NCBI GenBank assembly: GCA_025618425.1
Contig: CM046832.1
Span: 64,253,279 to 64,317,278 of the forward strand
Origin: Heliocidaris tuberculata
Lineage: Eukaryota > Echinodermata > Echinoidea > Camarodonta > Echinometridae
Reading direction: 5' to 3'
Length of the DNA stretch: 64,000 nucleotides
Shown here: piece after piece, positions 45,442-55,825 of the stretch
Position numbering within the stretch: position 1 is the stretch's first letter
How the letters are laid out: every line of letters begins with the position of its first letter
Translations under genes and position numbers: made by a program
Notes under the pieces: generated by a model
What the model saw: the letters and a program-made list of their open reading frames with translations, nothing else
Told to the model about the DNA's origin: nothing
Database searches by the model: none

Positions 45442-48400
45442 TCAATTTCCTAGAGCTGCAAAACGATTTCCTAGTTGTAGATCCCCTCCTTTACTGCTCG
45501 CACCATCAACAGCTTGTCCGCCCTTTGTTACAGTAGAAAATGTTGCGTCCTCCACTTTATTACTGAGATACAAAAAACAAGCAGAAGATAAGGTTTGGAT
45601 TATAAAAATATGCTTTAATACAATGATATTTATTTAGTAATATGTTTGTATCTTGCTTACTTTTGAATAGGCCTGAATCATCACAGGTTTTTCCAAACCC
45701 GGGTTTGACTCGAAAATTTCGGGCGGAGACCGGGTACCCGAACGGGAATTCCCTACAACAGAAAATGTGAGTGTATGTAGTGACGGGAGTCAACAGTCAA
45801 GGTAAAATTGCTAAACTAAAATGCAGCATAGAGGACAGTTACTGAATCCAAATTGATAAAACAATGCTTTTCCCGAGAGAAATTACATTTCGGAATAAAA
45901 ATAAAACATTAAAAAATAGGCCAAAGGTCTCTGTTACCTAAAATTGAGGGCTGAAAGAGGAAATTAAGCTTCGTGGTACCGTGCACGTTCAGAAATGAAG
46001 TCCGAATGTGAGTCACCTGTGCCCAGTGCACACGAATACAGCCCTAGACTGTAATACACACAGACGAGGGTCGAATATAACTGATGTGATCAGATCAAAG
46101 TAAGCTTGAAAACGACTAAAAATACCACGTAAGCGACAACAAAAATACAAAATTACCGTAAAATAATTCTTTCCTTTGGCAAAAAACAGTATGGGTATCC
46201 ATAATATTTCATAGAAAAAAAGATGTTGGAGGATTGCGAGTGCACTTCATATCAAGATTAGGCAGCCATATTTGACATTGTTCTGCTTAGCAAGACCGCA
46301 GATGGCAGCAGAGAGGAAAATAAATGTGGGCACTAGATCAGGTGATCGGCCACAACTGTTCCTCTCTGCTGTCATCTGCGGTCTTGCTACGCAGAACAGT
46401 GTCAAATATGGTTCCCTAATCTCAATATGAAGTGCACTCGTAATCCTCCACCATCTTTTTTTCTTTGAGATTATGGATACCGATACTATTATTTGCCAAA
46501 GAAAAGAGTTGTTTTACGGTAATTTTGTATTTTTGTTGTCGCTTACGTGGTATTTTTGGTTGTTTTCAAGCTTACTTTTGGCACGATCACATCAGTTATT
46601 TTCGACCCTCGTCTGTGTGTATTACGGTATAAGGCTATATTCGAGCGCATTGAGCGCTGGTGACTCCCATTCTGACTTCATTTCTGAACGCGCACGGTAC
46701 CGCCTAGCTTGAATCTTCCTCGCAGCTCTTATTTTTTTAGACTCATGAAAAGACCTATCGTCGTCTGAAATGATTTCCATTTATTACTGCAGCAAATATA
46801 ATTGGATTAGATTGAAATTCAGTTTGTGAATTGCATGTTTAAAGTTCTAAATTGCAATATATTAGTGCTAAAATTAGTTTGGAAAAACCCGAAATCCGAA
46901 AATGCAAACCCGGGTTTCAGTGTGACGGGCGGGGACCGGTCGTGGAACCGTTTCGACTCAGGCCTACTTTTGAATGAACAAATGCAACTCCCCCCCCCCC
47001 CCTCCCAAGCCCTTTTAAGACTTGGTGGATGTAAAAGGTGAAATATGCATTCATGGGGGAAATCTGTCATATCTCGACCCAAAAAGTCAAGACCCGTTTT
47101 TTTGCGTTTTTGAAGGAACATTCAATTGCAACCTTGAAAGTACATCACTGCAAGTGATGGAATGATCTCGATGACAAAGCTCCTAGACCAACACCCCACT
47201 ACTGATGCTAAAATACACTATAGCACGTATCTTCTAGAAAGAATGGTTAAGCAACTAGCTAACTTTCCCCACTTTCCATGACAATTAAAATCCTTGTGCA
47301 TGTGCTTGTCTGGAGCCAGAGGGGCGATAACTCATATACTAAACACTGAGTTAATGCCCTTCTGGCTTCCAACAGACGACTTATGAGTATAAAATGGTTC
47401 AACTTCTACAATCAAATCACATAACTGCTTTCAGGAACCAAGGTTTGACATAATGTCCTGATGCAAATGAGAAAGCACACATACCTATGCTTAACTAAGT
47501 CTGAACTTGCAGCTAATGTTGGAAACTCAAATTCACTGTTGATCTGCGGTGCCTTTCCCTTGCGTCCTATGCCTAGCCTCGCAGCAGAAGCAGCGACGCT
47601 AGAAGAGGATGGGGTGCTTGCTGCAGCAGCACCACCTCGTCTGTTGGGTGGAACATACTTCCCTGAAGAGGCTGCTGGCTTTGGTTCTTCCTTGGCAGGT
47701 TCTGAGGTTCAAACAAATAAGGATATAAACTTGAAGTTCAAAAGCCAGCTATACAATGATTTCAGGTTATGTGATGTAGCTGTTTTCAAAAGCAATTGCT
47801 AAAATGTCCTTTGGTTACCATTTTATTTTGAAAATCTACTCGGTTCAAATTCAAAGAATGCCACTTTTCAGGCTTTGAGTTGTCCATAAATGTAGGGCTC
47901 AAAAATATCTGAGTCTCTTTTCATGCTAATTAAGTAAATCCAACTGGTATCCCTGAAATATGCTTCCCCAATGAATTTTAACTAGTTGATAACTGGATTA
48001 TCTCATTCCCATAGGCTTAATAAAGGGACCACCCGGTTCGTGCAGGCAATGGGTTAAAATTATGTGGATTAGCTGGTATAGCATTACTTTCAACATTCAG
48101 AATTTTATTTTTTCTCAATGCTATAAAAGCACTTTTAATATTTTTCCACAAAATAGCTTTCCACTAAAAGAGGAATTCCCACAGCTATCTGGATGACTAC
48201 AGTGCTATTTCAGTAGTCGGCGTTCTCAATGTAATCTGTAGAAGGACAAAAGCATTTCCTGAAGGTTGAAAATCATTCAATGACCGACATATCTATTAAC
48301 CATGAATGAAAGGTTTTCCAGTCATATTTCTCCCTCTAAATCCCCACTCAATCCAAATGCTTAGCATGATCAATAATCAGAATGTACAGATGACAAGAGA

Positions 48401-49536
48401 ATCAGTAGTTACAGGAGTAAATTGCTTTTTGCCTCCATGTAATTTGAGCAGTTCCAAGACACATGCTCTTGTGACAATCACTCTGCAGTCAATTCTGTAC
48501 AGTGTACACTAACCAAATTGCTAACCTCAAGCACATACAAAACACTACACCTGACCCTAACCCTAAACATAACCTAAAATCAATCCCGACCTTTATTCTA
48601 ACCTTTATCTTTGATGAAAAATAGCCCAAGCAAATGTTGGTGAAGCAAATGCCGTATCATCATCCCATTTGAGCATCAACTCCATGTCTTACCTGGTTCT
48701 GGAGCAGGTGTAGGAGCAGGAGCAGGAGCAGGAGCTGATGGAATCGAATCGGCTGTCTTATTCCACGGTCCTGATGCTCCTTGACCTTTGTTCTTTATAG
48801 GTTCTCCATTTTCATCCACCTCTTCCTCTTCTTCCTCTCCTTCAGGGGGTTCATCACTGAAAAATGTATTGAGAACAATCAACAATTGATCTATAATACA
48901 CCAAGTATGGGAACTTACATAACTGGTACTACAATATATTTAACAAGTCAACTGACATGACATGAAACTTTCCCAAATGTTATGGTGTGCGGGGGTACAT
49001 GTAGAAACTACACAAGAGCTCTGGGCAATTTTACCCCTAGCACTACTGATACAACCCTCGCGTCCCCCATATCTCCAAATTATTAGCTTTCAAATTTTCC
49101 TTCTTGGAAACAACTTCAGGTGGTCAGGCTACTTGATAGAAAATCATATCTCACTCAATGACTCCTTTCTTTCTTGCTTTCATTCATTCATTCATGCATG
49201 CATTCATTTAGTACTCTTTAAAAGCCCCCTCAGTAGCTAAAATACTGTTAAACATGGCTCCTCACTAACAGGTCTGAGGCAAAGGATCTCATTAAATATG
49301 AACTGACCCCCAAATCAACAATTATTCAGTCAAGTTAGGTAGGAATAGGATCCCTTGTTGATTTACAAATATGAACTCTGAATGTTAGTTTGTGGCCCTA
49401 CCATAGTTTAATGTTGGAGACTGCAGGAGTATCTTGGATACTATAATAATACTTACGTTATCTGAAGTGCCTGGATCTTTAAGCCACTGTAATCCTTTTG
49501 CGAATCATCTCTGAAGTCTGTCCATTCATCATCATC
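45442..49536 (-). CDS. CDV3: CDV3 homologue, partial (N-terminal exon missing)
   Basis: Four minus-strand exons splice in frame with GT-AG sites: 49457-49536, 48693-48856, 47485-47701 and 45442-45562 (TGA at 45444-45442). The first encodes DDDEWTDF and DYSGLKIQALQI, matching the DEDEW...DYSGLRVQAMQI core of vertebrate CDV3. The second has an acidic run (EGEEEEEEVDENGE), the family hallmark SGPWNKTA and an (AP)n stretch. The third has GKYVPPNRRG, then QINSEFEFPTL, corresponding to the GVYRPPGAR...FPSL block. The last gives DATFSTVTKGG and ends LGNRFAALGN. About 192 residues are recovered. The usual basic N-terminus (MAE...LDNFFAKRDKKK) was not found between 49537 and the gap at 55326. CDV3 is a conserved, largely disordered cytoplasmic protein of unclear biochemical role. 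The last intron holds a foldback transposon. Confidence 0.9.
45669..46965. mobile_element. 1.3-kb long-palindrome transposon with 10-bp target duplication (in CDV3 last intron)
   Basis: ACTTTTGAAT flanks it exactly at 45659-45668 and 46966-46975. Ends are AGGCCTGAATC and, on the other strand, AGGCCTGAGTC. The outer regions share AAACCCGGGTTT and GGGCGGRGACCGG blocks. The inner ~750 bp (about 45955-46710) forms a diverged palindrome centred near 46315, for example GCAAGACCGCAGATGGCAGC mirrored at 46370-46389. A 9-11-bp duplication with very long inverted arms is characteristic of foldback MULE elements. No transposase. Confidence 0.75.
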
Positions 49537-49788
49537 CTAAAAGGTTAGAAGTAAAGAATATGTTTATCTCTCTCACATGTCAAATCATACAACTGACACT
49601 ATGCAGACACTGGCTCCAGCTCTGTGCAGAGAAATACATGAAGGCTAATGCACAAAAATTAGGGCAAGGGGTCAGTCTACAAGTATCAGTGCTGATCAAA
49701 ATTAACTTCCCTTTTCAACATTGATATAAGGAGTGTTCAGTGTCACATCAGCAACAGTATCATTTACAGTATCATTTTAATTATTTGA

Positions 49789-50321
49789 CTACAGAGAGTA
49801 CAGAATGCTGCCTCTAGACTTGTGTACCACGTTCGTTCACGTTCTCACGTCACTCCTCTGATCCGTCAACTGCACTGGCTGCCAGTGAAGGAAAGAATTT
49901 CTTTCAAACTTCTTCTACTGGTCTATAAAGTGGTCAACAAGAGAGCACCAAAGTACATTGAGGAGTGTCTTGTGCAACATTCTCACTCAAGGCACACTCA
50001 TCTAGCATCGTCAGTGACCTTCACTCAACCACTCACCAACAAACTAGCTGGCGATGCAGCTTTCTCCTCTACTGCTCCCAAACTCTGGAACAGGCTCCCT
50101 CCTCATCTTAAATCATCACAAACAGTGGAACAATTCAAACAGAGTTTGAAGACGTATCTGTTCTGAAATCCCGAGCACTCATTGAACTCACACTGTCACT
50201 GCCTGGTAACTTGTATACATTTTAGCTCCATCGCCGACCCAGGGAAGATATCTCAAAGCGCTTTGTATCCAGTGGAAAAGGCACTATATAAATTGCTACT
50301 ACATGTATTATTATTATTATT
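49789..50321 (+). pseudogene. CR1-like LINE 3' end, 5'-truncated
   Basis: An open frame from 49789 to the stop at 50164-50166 reads LQRVQNAASRLVYHV, then LIRQLHWLPVKERISFKLLL, VYKVVNKRAPKYIEE and APKLWNRLPPHLK, ending FKQSLKTYLF. This is the C-terminal domain following the reverse transcriptase in CR1-type LINEs. The 3' UTR (AAGCGCTTTGTATCC, AAGGCACTATATAAATTGC) ends in (ATT)n at about 50308-50321, as in CR1-like tails. The endonuclease and reverse transcriptase catalytic core are absent, so it is dead on arrival. Confidence 0.9.
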
Positions 50322-50875
50322 TCATACACACATCCGGTCAACTTGTTTTACTAAACCAGACGTATAGAGCTATATTTCTTGACAATCAGATTCAGATTCA
50401 GCTCAAGTCATGGCTGGAATGGGCATGGTGGCTTTATATGCAATCTGACCCAAACCCCAAGAGTGATGATTCATAACCAGCTTTGAAAAAAATTGGCAGA
50501 TTGTGATTTTCCACTTATGAAATGATATGAACTCACACAGGACCATCTTTGAACTTGAAGATCGAGGACACACAAACTCTGCGAGTCTTCTTGGAATGAA
50601 ATGTGAACAAAAAGATCTCAGAGACAATGTTACTCAGAGAATCTATTATTTTTAAATTAGATGCATGGAATATAGTCTGTTACCAACTTGCCAAGTTCTG
50701 TTAAATGAAAAATTATGCAAGGCCTAATGTTATTAAACAAAGTCCAAATTCATGGCTATATCATGAAATAGGAAACCACTCATTCAGTGCACACACACAC
50801 ACATACACTTGGGTGCAAAGTCTATGGATGGGAAAGAAAACACCATCTATGACAATGCACCAACAAGACCCATGT
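50322..50875. other. Non-coding stretch
   Basis: Nothing recognised apart from a short (CA)n run near 50790. Confidence 0.35.
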
Positions 50876-50879
50876 CTGA

Positions 50880-51055
50880 CGAAACGAAGCGCTACATTCT
50901 ACTGTGCGGATGAGTGGTTTCCTAAACTTAGTATTGCAACCCATTTCACAATAATGCCCAATTCTAATTGGCATTATTGTGAAACAGGACATGTAGCGAT
51001 TGTAGGAAACCAAATTAACCACCATTCATTCTGCGCAGTAGCACTTCATTTCATC
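50880..51055. repeat. Foldback hairpin
   Basis: The core TTTCACAATAATGCC (50944-50958) and GGCATTATTGTGAAA (50970-50984) is perfect. Outside it the arms continue in diverged form through GGTTTCCTA/TAGGAAACC and GAAGCGCTACATTCTACTG against its counterpart near 51040. Confidence 0.6.
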
Positions 51056-51880
51056 ACTCACATTGGTCAGTAGAGGCGCATGGCCAATTTGGGGTTCAGT
51101 CTCTGATACTGGAGACTTTGCGAACAAGAGGACAATAGAAACATCACCAACAAGCCACTTTTTCTCTGCCAAATTTTTCCTCTCTGAGGTCAGAAGCCCA
51201 TTTGTTTTGTGTGTGATTCACAACAAAAAATGTTATAAAAACAAAAATAGATGGTGAATTTTTAAAGTAGATGGTCAAAAGGACTCATTTTTCATGAGGA
51301 ATGTGCTTATCACATTTTCATTTTCAGCCAAGGTAATCCCTTTGCAGCAAATGTAAACAAAGAAATTTGGTCTCCTAAATGTGAGACTGTCTCCCAAATA
51401 GGCTACCAAAATTTTTGCCAAAAGTCTCTGACAACAGAATAGAAAGAGTCTCCCAAATAGGAAAGAGTCTCCAATATCGGCCGTGCGCCTCTGTTGGTGT
51501 CTCCATTCCCTATACTCATACTACTAACCACTCACGGTACCATCACTATGTGGGGCTGTGTCAATTTCGGCAGTGGTCACGACCTCTAAGTTGAAGAGGT
51601 AAAAACACCAATATAATCAGCAAAATTTTGAAAAAATACTTCCTTCTACATTTTAGGATGATAGAATATCTGATTTCATGCCAGATTCTTCAATAGAACC
51701 TTTATCATCTTGATCAAGTGAAATTTTCATGCTGTTTTTGGCCAGCGATCTTACTCCTTTCCAGCACACATGTCCTGGAGTCGAGATCACACACTTGCTA
51801 TGGGAGGCAAGTGTGTGAGGCAAGAAGGTACAGAGTGCAAGGTTATCTCCAATAACCTCACATAAGTGTGAGTGACTACT
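51056..51880. other. Non-coding stretch
   Basis: Several short GTCTCCAAATA/GTCTCCCAAATAGG phrases recur around 51370-51475. No gene recognised. Confidence 0.35.
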
Positions 51881-51990
51881 AGTATGAGATACTGAATTGT
51901 AGGTTTAGTTTTTCAGGGTTACACCATGTAATTCTTTCAAGGAATAAGAGCCCTGAAAAGGGCTGGTGAGCTCCGCTAAGAGCTCTGTGG

Positions 51991-52034
51991 TTCTCGACGT
52001 TTCGATCAGTATGCTCTGATCGTCATCAGGAGAA
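51991..52034 (-). ncRNA. Hammerhead ribozyme core, unit 1
   Basis: On the minus strand: TTCTC, CTGATGA, C, GATCAG-AGCATA-CTGATC, GAAACGTC, GAGAA. TTCTC/GAGAA gives a 5-bp stem I, GATCAG/CTGATC a 6-bp stem II, and ACGT the minimal self-complementary stem III seen in hammerheads that act as dimers. Predicted cleavage follows GTC, between 51996 and 51995. One extra C between CTGATGA and stem II departs from the consensus and may lower activity. Confidence 0.75.
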
Positions 52035-52411
52035 TGACTAGAACACTGCCCAGTGGAGGCTATTTATTGCCTACGGAGGGATCCGATTCACAGCCTGATT
52101 GGCGCCAATCGGAAATGCCCGCGAATTCTATTCACGGCTGCATTCTCATTCTGGTCACTGGTGGCGCTATAATTCCTCTAAACAGAGAAAGCACCGGACG
52201 GTGCCATTGTTTTCTCTGAATAAAGAACAAGTGCCAGATTTTTCGCTGAATGATTGCTCCCCTTAGAGCCGGTATTTAGTGAAGTATCAGCGACACTTTC
52301 ATGGTGGAGATACTGAATTGTAGGTTTAGTTTTTCAGGGTTACACCATGTAATTCTTTCAAGGAATAAGAGCCCTGAAAAGGGCTGGTGAGCTCCGCTAA
52401 GAGCTCTGTGG

Positions 52412-52455
52412 TTCTCGACGTTTCGATCAGTATGCTCTGATCGTCATCAGGAGAA
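52412..52455 (-). ncRNA. Hammerhead ribozyme core, unit 2
   Basis: Identical core to unit 1, exactly 421 bp further on. Cleavage is predicted between 52417 and 52416, so RNA from units 1 and 2 would be cut into 421-nt monomers. Confidence 0.75.
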
Positions 52456-52832
52456 TGACTAGAACACTGCCCAGTGGAGGCTATTTATTGCCTACGGAGG
52501 GATCCGATTCACAGCCTGATTGGCGCCAATCGGAAATGCCCGCGAATTCTATTCACGGCTGCATTCTCATTCTGGTCACTGGTGGCGCTATAATTCCTCT
52601 AAACAGAGAAAGCACCGGACGGTGCCATTGTTTTCTCTGAATAAAGAACAAGTGCCAGATTTTTTGCTGAATGATTGCTCCCCTTAGAGCCGGTATTTAG
52701 TGAAGTATCAGCGACACTTTCATGGTGGAGATACTGAATTGTAGGTTTAGTTTTTCAGGGTTACACCATGTAATTCTTTCAAGGAATAAGAGCCCTGAAA
52801 AGGGCTGGTGAGCTCCGCTAAGAGCTCTGTGG

Positions 52833-52876
52833 TTCTCGACGTTTCGATCAGTATGCTCTGATCGTCATCAGGAGAA
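52833..52876 (-). ncRNA. Hammerhead ribozyme core, unit 3 (truncated unit)
   Basis: Identical core in the unit that is cut short at 52980. Predicted cleavage is between 52838 and 52837. Confidence 0.75.
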
Positions 52877-53261
52877 TGACTAGAACACTGCCCAGTGGAG
52901 GCTATTTATTGCCTACGGAGGGATCCGATTCACAGCCTGATTGGCGCCAATCGGAAATGCCCGCGAATTCTATTCACGGCTCAGTATCTCCACCATGAAG
53001 TGTCGCTGATACTTCACTAAATACCGGCTCTAAGGGGAGCAATCATTCAGCGAAAAATCTGGCACTTGTTCTTTATTCAGAGAAAACAATGGCACCGTCC
53101 GGTGCTTTCTCTGTTTAGAGGAATTATAGCGCCACCAGTGACCAGAATGAGAATGCAGCCGTGAATAGAATTCGCGGGCATTTCCGATTGGCGCCAATCA
53201 GGCTGTGAATCGGATCCCTCCGTAGGCAATAAATAGCCTCCACTGGCAGTGTTTCTAGTCA

Positions 53262-53304
53262 TTCTCCTGATGACGATCAAGCATACTGATCGAAACGTCG
53301 AGAA
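53262..53304 (+). ncRNA. Hammerhead ribozyme core, unit 4 (one-base deletion)
   Basis: Plus-strand core with a one-base deletion in stem II/loop (GATCAAGCATACTGATC), which costs the last stem II base pair but leaves CTGATGA, GAAACGTC and stem I intact. Predicted cleavage is between 53299 and 53300. Confidence 0.65.
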
Positions 53305-53678
53305 CCACAGAGCTCTTAGCGGAGCTCACCAGCCCTTTTCAGGGCTCTTATTCCTTGAAAGAATTACATGTGTAACCTGAAAAACTAAACCTACAATTCA
53401 GTATCTCCACCATGAAAGTGTCGCTGATACTTCACTAAATACCGGCTCTAAGGGGAGCAATCATTCAGCGAAAATCTGGCACTTGTTCTTTATTCAGAGA
53501 AAACAATGGCACCGTCCGGTGCTTTCTCTGTTTAGAGGAATTATAGCGCCACCAGTGACCAGAATGAGAATGCAGCCGTGAATAGAATTCGCGGGCATTT
53601 CCGATTGGCGCCAATCAGGCTGTGAATCGGATCCCTCCGTAGACAATAAATAGCCTCCACTGGGCAGTGTTCTAGTCA

Positions 53679-53722
53679 TTCTCCTGATGACGATCAGAGC
53701 ATACTGATCGAAACGTCGAGAA
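53679..53722 (+). ncRNA. Hammerhead ribozyme core, unit 5
   Basis: The same 44-nt core as units 1-3, on the plus strand. Predicted cleavage is between 53717 and 53718. Confidence 0.75.
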
Positions 53723-53873
53723 CCACAGAGCTCTTAGCGGAGCTCACCAACCCTTTTCAGGGCTCTTATTCCTTGAAAGAATTACATGGTGTAACCCTGA
53801 AAAACTAAACCTACAATTCAGTATCTCCACCATGAAAGTGTCGCTGATACTTCACTAAATAGTATGAGATACT

Positions 53874-54426
53874 ATACTAGATCTACTACTAAGTTAGAAT
53901 TAGATCGAACTTAGTTGCATCTAGTCTCTTCACGTGCTAGACAGAAATAGCCATCTGTTATGGGGAAATCTTTAATATTTCTGACATTTATCAACCTTCC
54001 CCATAGACAGACGGCAAGACGTTATGTACGAAGCAAGGGTACGATCAGCCGGTCTGCGAGCTGGCCGTAATGCCACCACCCCCAAAGCTAGTGGCCAATC
54101 GGAGCAATCTTTGAGATTGGGTTTATGAATATGCAAATATACGTTGGCAAGCATTGATGATCGTCAGCGCGCACGCACGGTGGGGATAGTGAGTGGAGAC
54201 TATTCAATGACGTCATAGTCATGAATAATTTCGAGTCAAGATGGCCGATTGCAGTCATATGTGAAGATCTGTCAGTTTGAACCACACCACGTAATACTAT
54301 AGTGGTCATATTGACCACTACGCGGGACGAATGCAAAAATACTAGTCATTTTCTATCGCATGCACTTAAGGTATGGGGGGAAAAATTAGATAAATATTTA
54401 AAATACTTCCTTTCAAATACAGCTCT
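53874..54426. other. Non-coding stretch
   Basis: No gene recognised. A CAAGATGGCCG near 54237 resembles a YY1 site but has no supporting context. Confidence 0.3.
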
Positions 54427-54843
54427 TTAACCCTTTCGAGACAATTGACCACATTTTGTGGTTGGGCTCAATAACTTTTGATTCAGAGCCCTGAAAAATA
54501 TACTAGATACATGAGTAGAAAGAGCAAACATTTCTGCACACACTGTGTCCATTTTTGATTCATGACAATATTGCATTTGATCCCAGGAATTTTAAAAAGG
54601 AGAATAAGATTTAAAATCCTTAAATTGGCAACACATTGAGAGGTTCAAAATCCTTGTTTTTTATCAAAATTGGCAACTCTTTCAACTTTTCGCCACTTCT
54701 TTTTAACCATGTATATTGTTTTCAAAGACATTACCCCTTATTACAATCTTGTAGTACTAAAAGAAAAATATCATTGTTGCCAATTTGAAGAACAAAATGT
54801 GATCAATATAGCCCTGAAATAATTCCTGTCCTGAAAGGGTTAA
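54427..54843. mobile_element. TTAA-type MITE, family D, copy 2
   Basis: TTAACCCTTTCGAGACAATT at the left and TTCCTGTCCTGAAAGGGTTAA-type right end, TTAA at both borders (54427-54430, 54840-54843). Reverse orientation relative to 37305-37676. Confidence 0.85.
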
Positions 54844-55325
54844 AATCTCACTCCTACCTTAAATGGCCGTTAGGAAGAACTTCTGATATTTCCAGCAAAA
54901 TCCAAAGTCAAAATCATGTCCAAAACCTAAGAAATCCCCGCCAATTTTTTTCGCGATCGCATGTTGTTTTCCTGCTGCCAATGTTTTTAGACTAAATCGG
55001 CCAAAATTTTTTTGTCCACAACGAAACTCGGTATTGCGTGCACATCGATCTCTACGATCGCACACACGGAAAATCGGGACTTACGTGTGCGTGATAGGAA
55101 CCGAACTTTTAACGACCGAATTTTTTAGCGGGAGATGTCAGCGCTCGCGGCGATCAGGAAATGTACACCATGACTTGCGATACCCCGTTTCGCCAGAAGT
55201 GACAGTAAATTACGGATTTCATTTTTGGAATTATCTTTTCCAATATCGGTGAGTGAATTTATTGTATTTCATGAATATGTTGGTGTCGTTTTTTGTAAAT
55301 TAGATGCCGATTATGAGTGAATGTT
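54844..55325. other. Non-coding stretch before the gap
   Basis: GC-richer around 55030-55180. The missing CDV3 first exon was looked for here on the minus strand and not found. Confidence 0.35.
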
Positions 55326-55825
55326 NNNNNNNNNNNNNNNNNNNNNNNNNNNNNNNNNNNNNNNNNNNNNNNNNNNNNNNNNNNNNNNNNNNNNNNNNNN
55401 NNNNNNNNNNNNNNNNNNNNNNNNNNNNNNNNNNNNNNNNNNNNNNNNNNNNNNNNNNNNNNNNNNNNNNNNNNNNNNNNNNNNNNNNNNNNNNNNNNNN
55501 NNNNNNNNNNNNNNNNNNNNNNNNNNNNNNNNNNNNNNNNNNNNNNNNNNNNNNNNNNNNNNNNNNNNNNNNNNNNNNNNNNNNNNNNNNNNNNNNNNNN
55601 NNNNNNNNNNNNNNNNNNNNNNNNNNNNNNNNNNNNNNNNNNNNNNNNNNNNNNNNNNNNNNNNNNNNNNNNNNNNNNNNNNNNNNNNNNNNNNNNNNNN
55701 NNNNNNNNNNNNNNNNNNNNNNNNNNNNNNNNNNNNNNNNNNNNNNNNNNNNNNNNNNNNNNNNNNNNNNNNNNNNNNNNNNNNNNNNNNNNNNNNNNNN
55801 NNNNNNNNNNNNNNNNNNNNNNNNN
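55326..55825. other. Scaffold gap of 500 N
   Basis: A run of exactly 500 N, a round number that suggests a placeholder rather than a measured gap. Sequence resumes at the equivalent of 21374. Confidence 0.98.

Larger units (their letters stand above)
51886..53860. mobile_element. Head-to-head array of 421-bp hammerhead-ribozyme repeats (retrozyme or Penelope-like terminal repeat)
   Basis: Units in one orientation: 51886-52306, 52307-52727 and a truncated 52728-52980. At 52980/52981 the array flips: 52982-53398, 53399-53818 and a 42-bp stub to 53860 are reverse complements. Units are nearly identical. Each of the five longer units carries a hammerhead core (listed separately), on the minus strand in the first three and the plus strand in the last two. 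A 13-bp direct repeat AGTATGAGATACT flanks the array (51881-51893 and 53861-53873), though eight of the left bases also belong to the unit. Tandem repeats of a few hundred bp with type I hammerheads are known from metazoan retrozymes and from the terminal repeats of Penelope-like elements. No reverse transcriptase is present. Confidence 0.85.

Noticed and set aside
48548..48566. Telomere-like CCTAACCCTAA
   Set aside because: Fewer than three repeats, so not a telomere or interstitial array.
52034..53679. A 61-codon frame repeated in each 421-bp unit
   Set aside because: It is present because the units are copies. Its composition is not that of a known protein and it does not align with a reverse transcriptase or endonuclease.
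51886..53860. CRISPR-like array
   Set aside because: Repeats are 421 bp with no spacers, and the context is eukaryotic.
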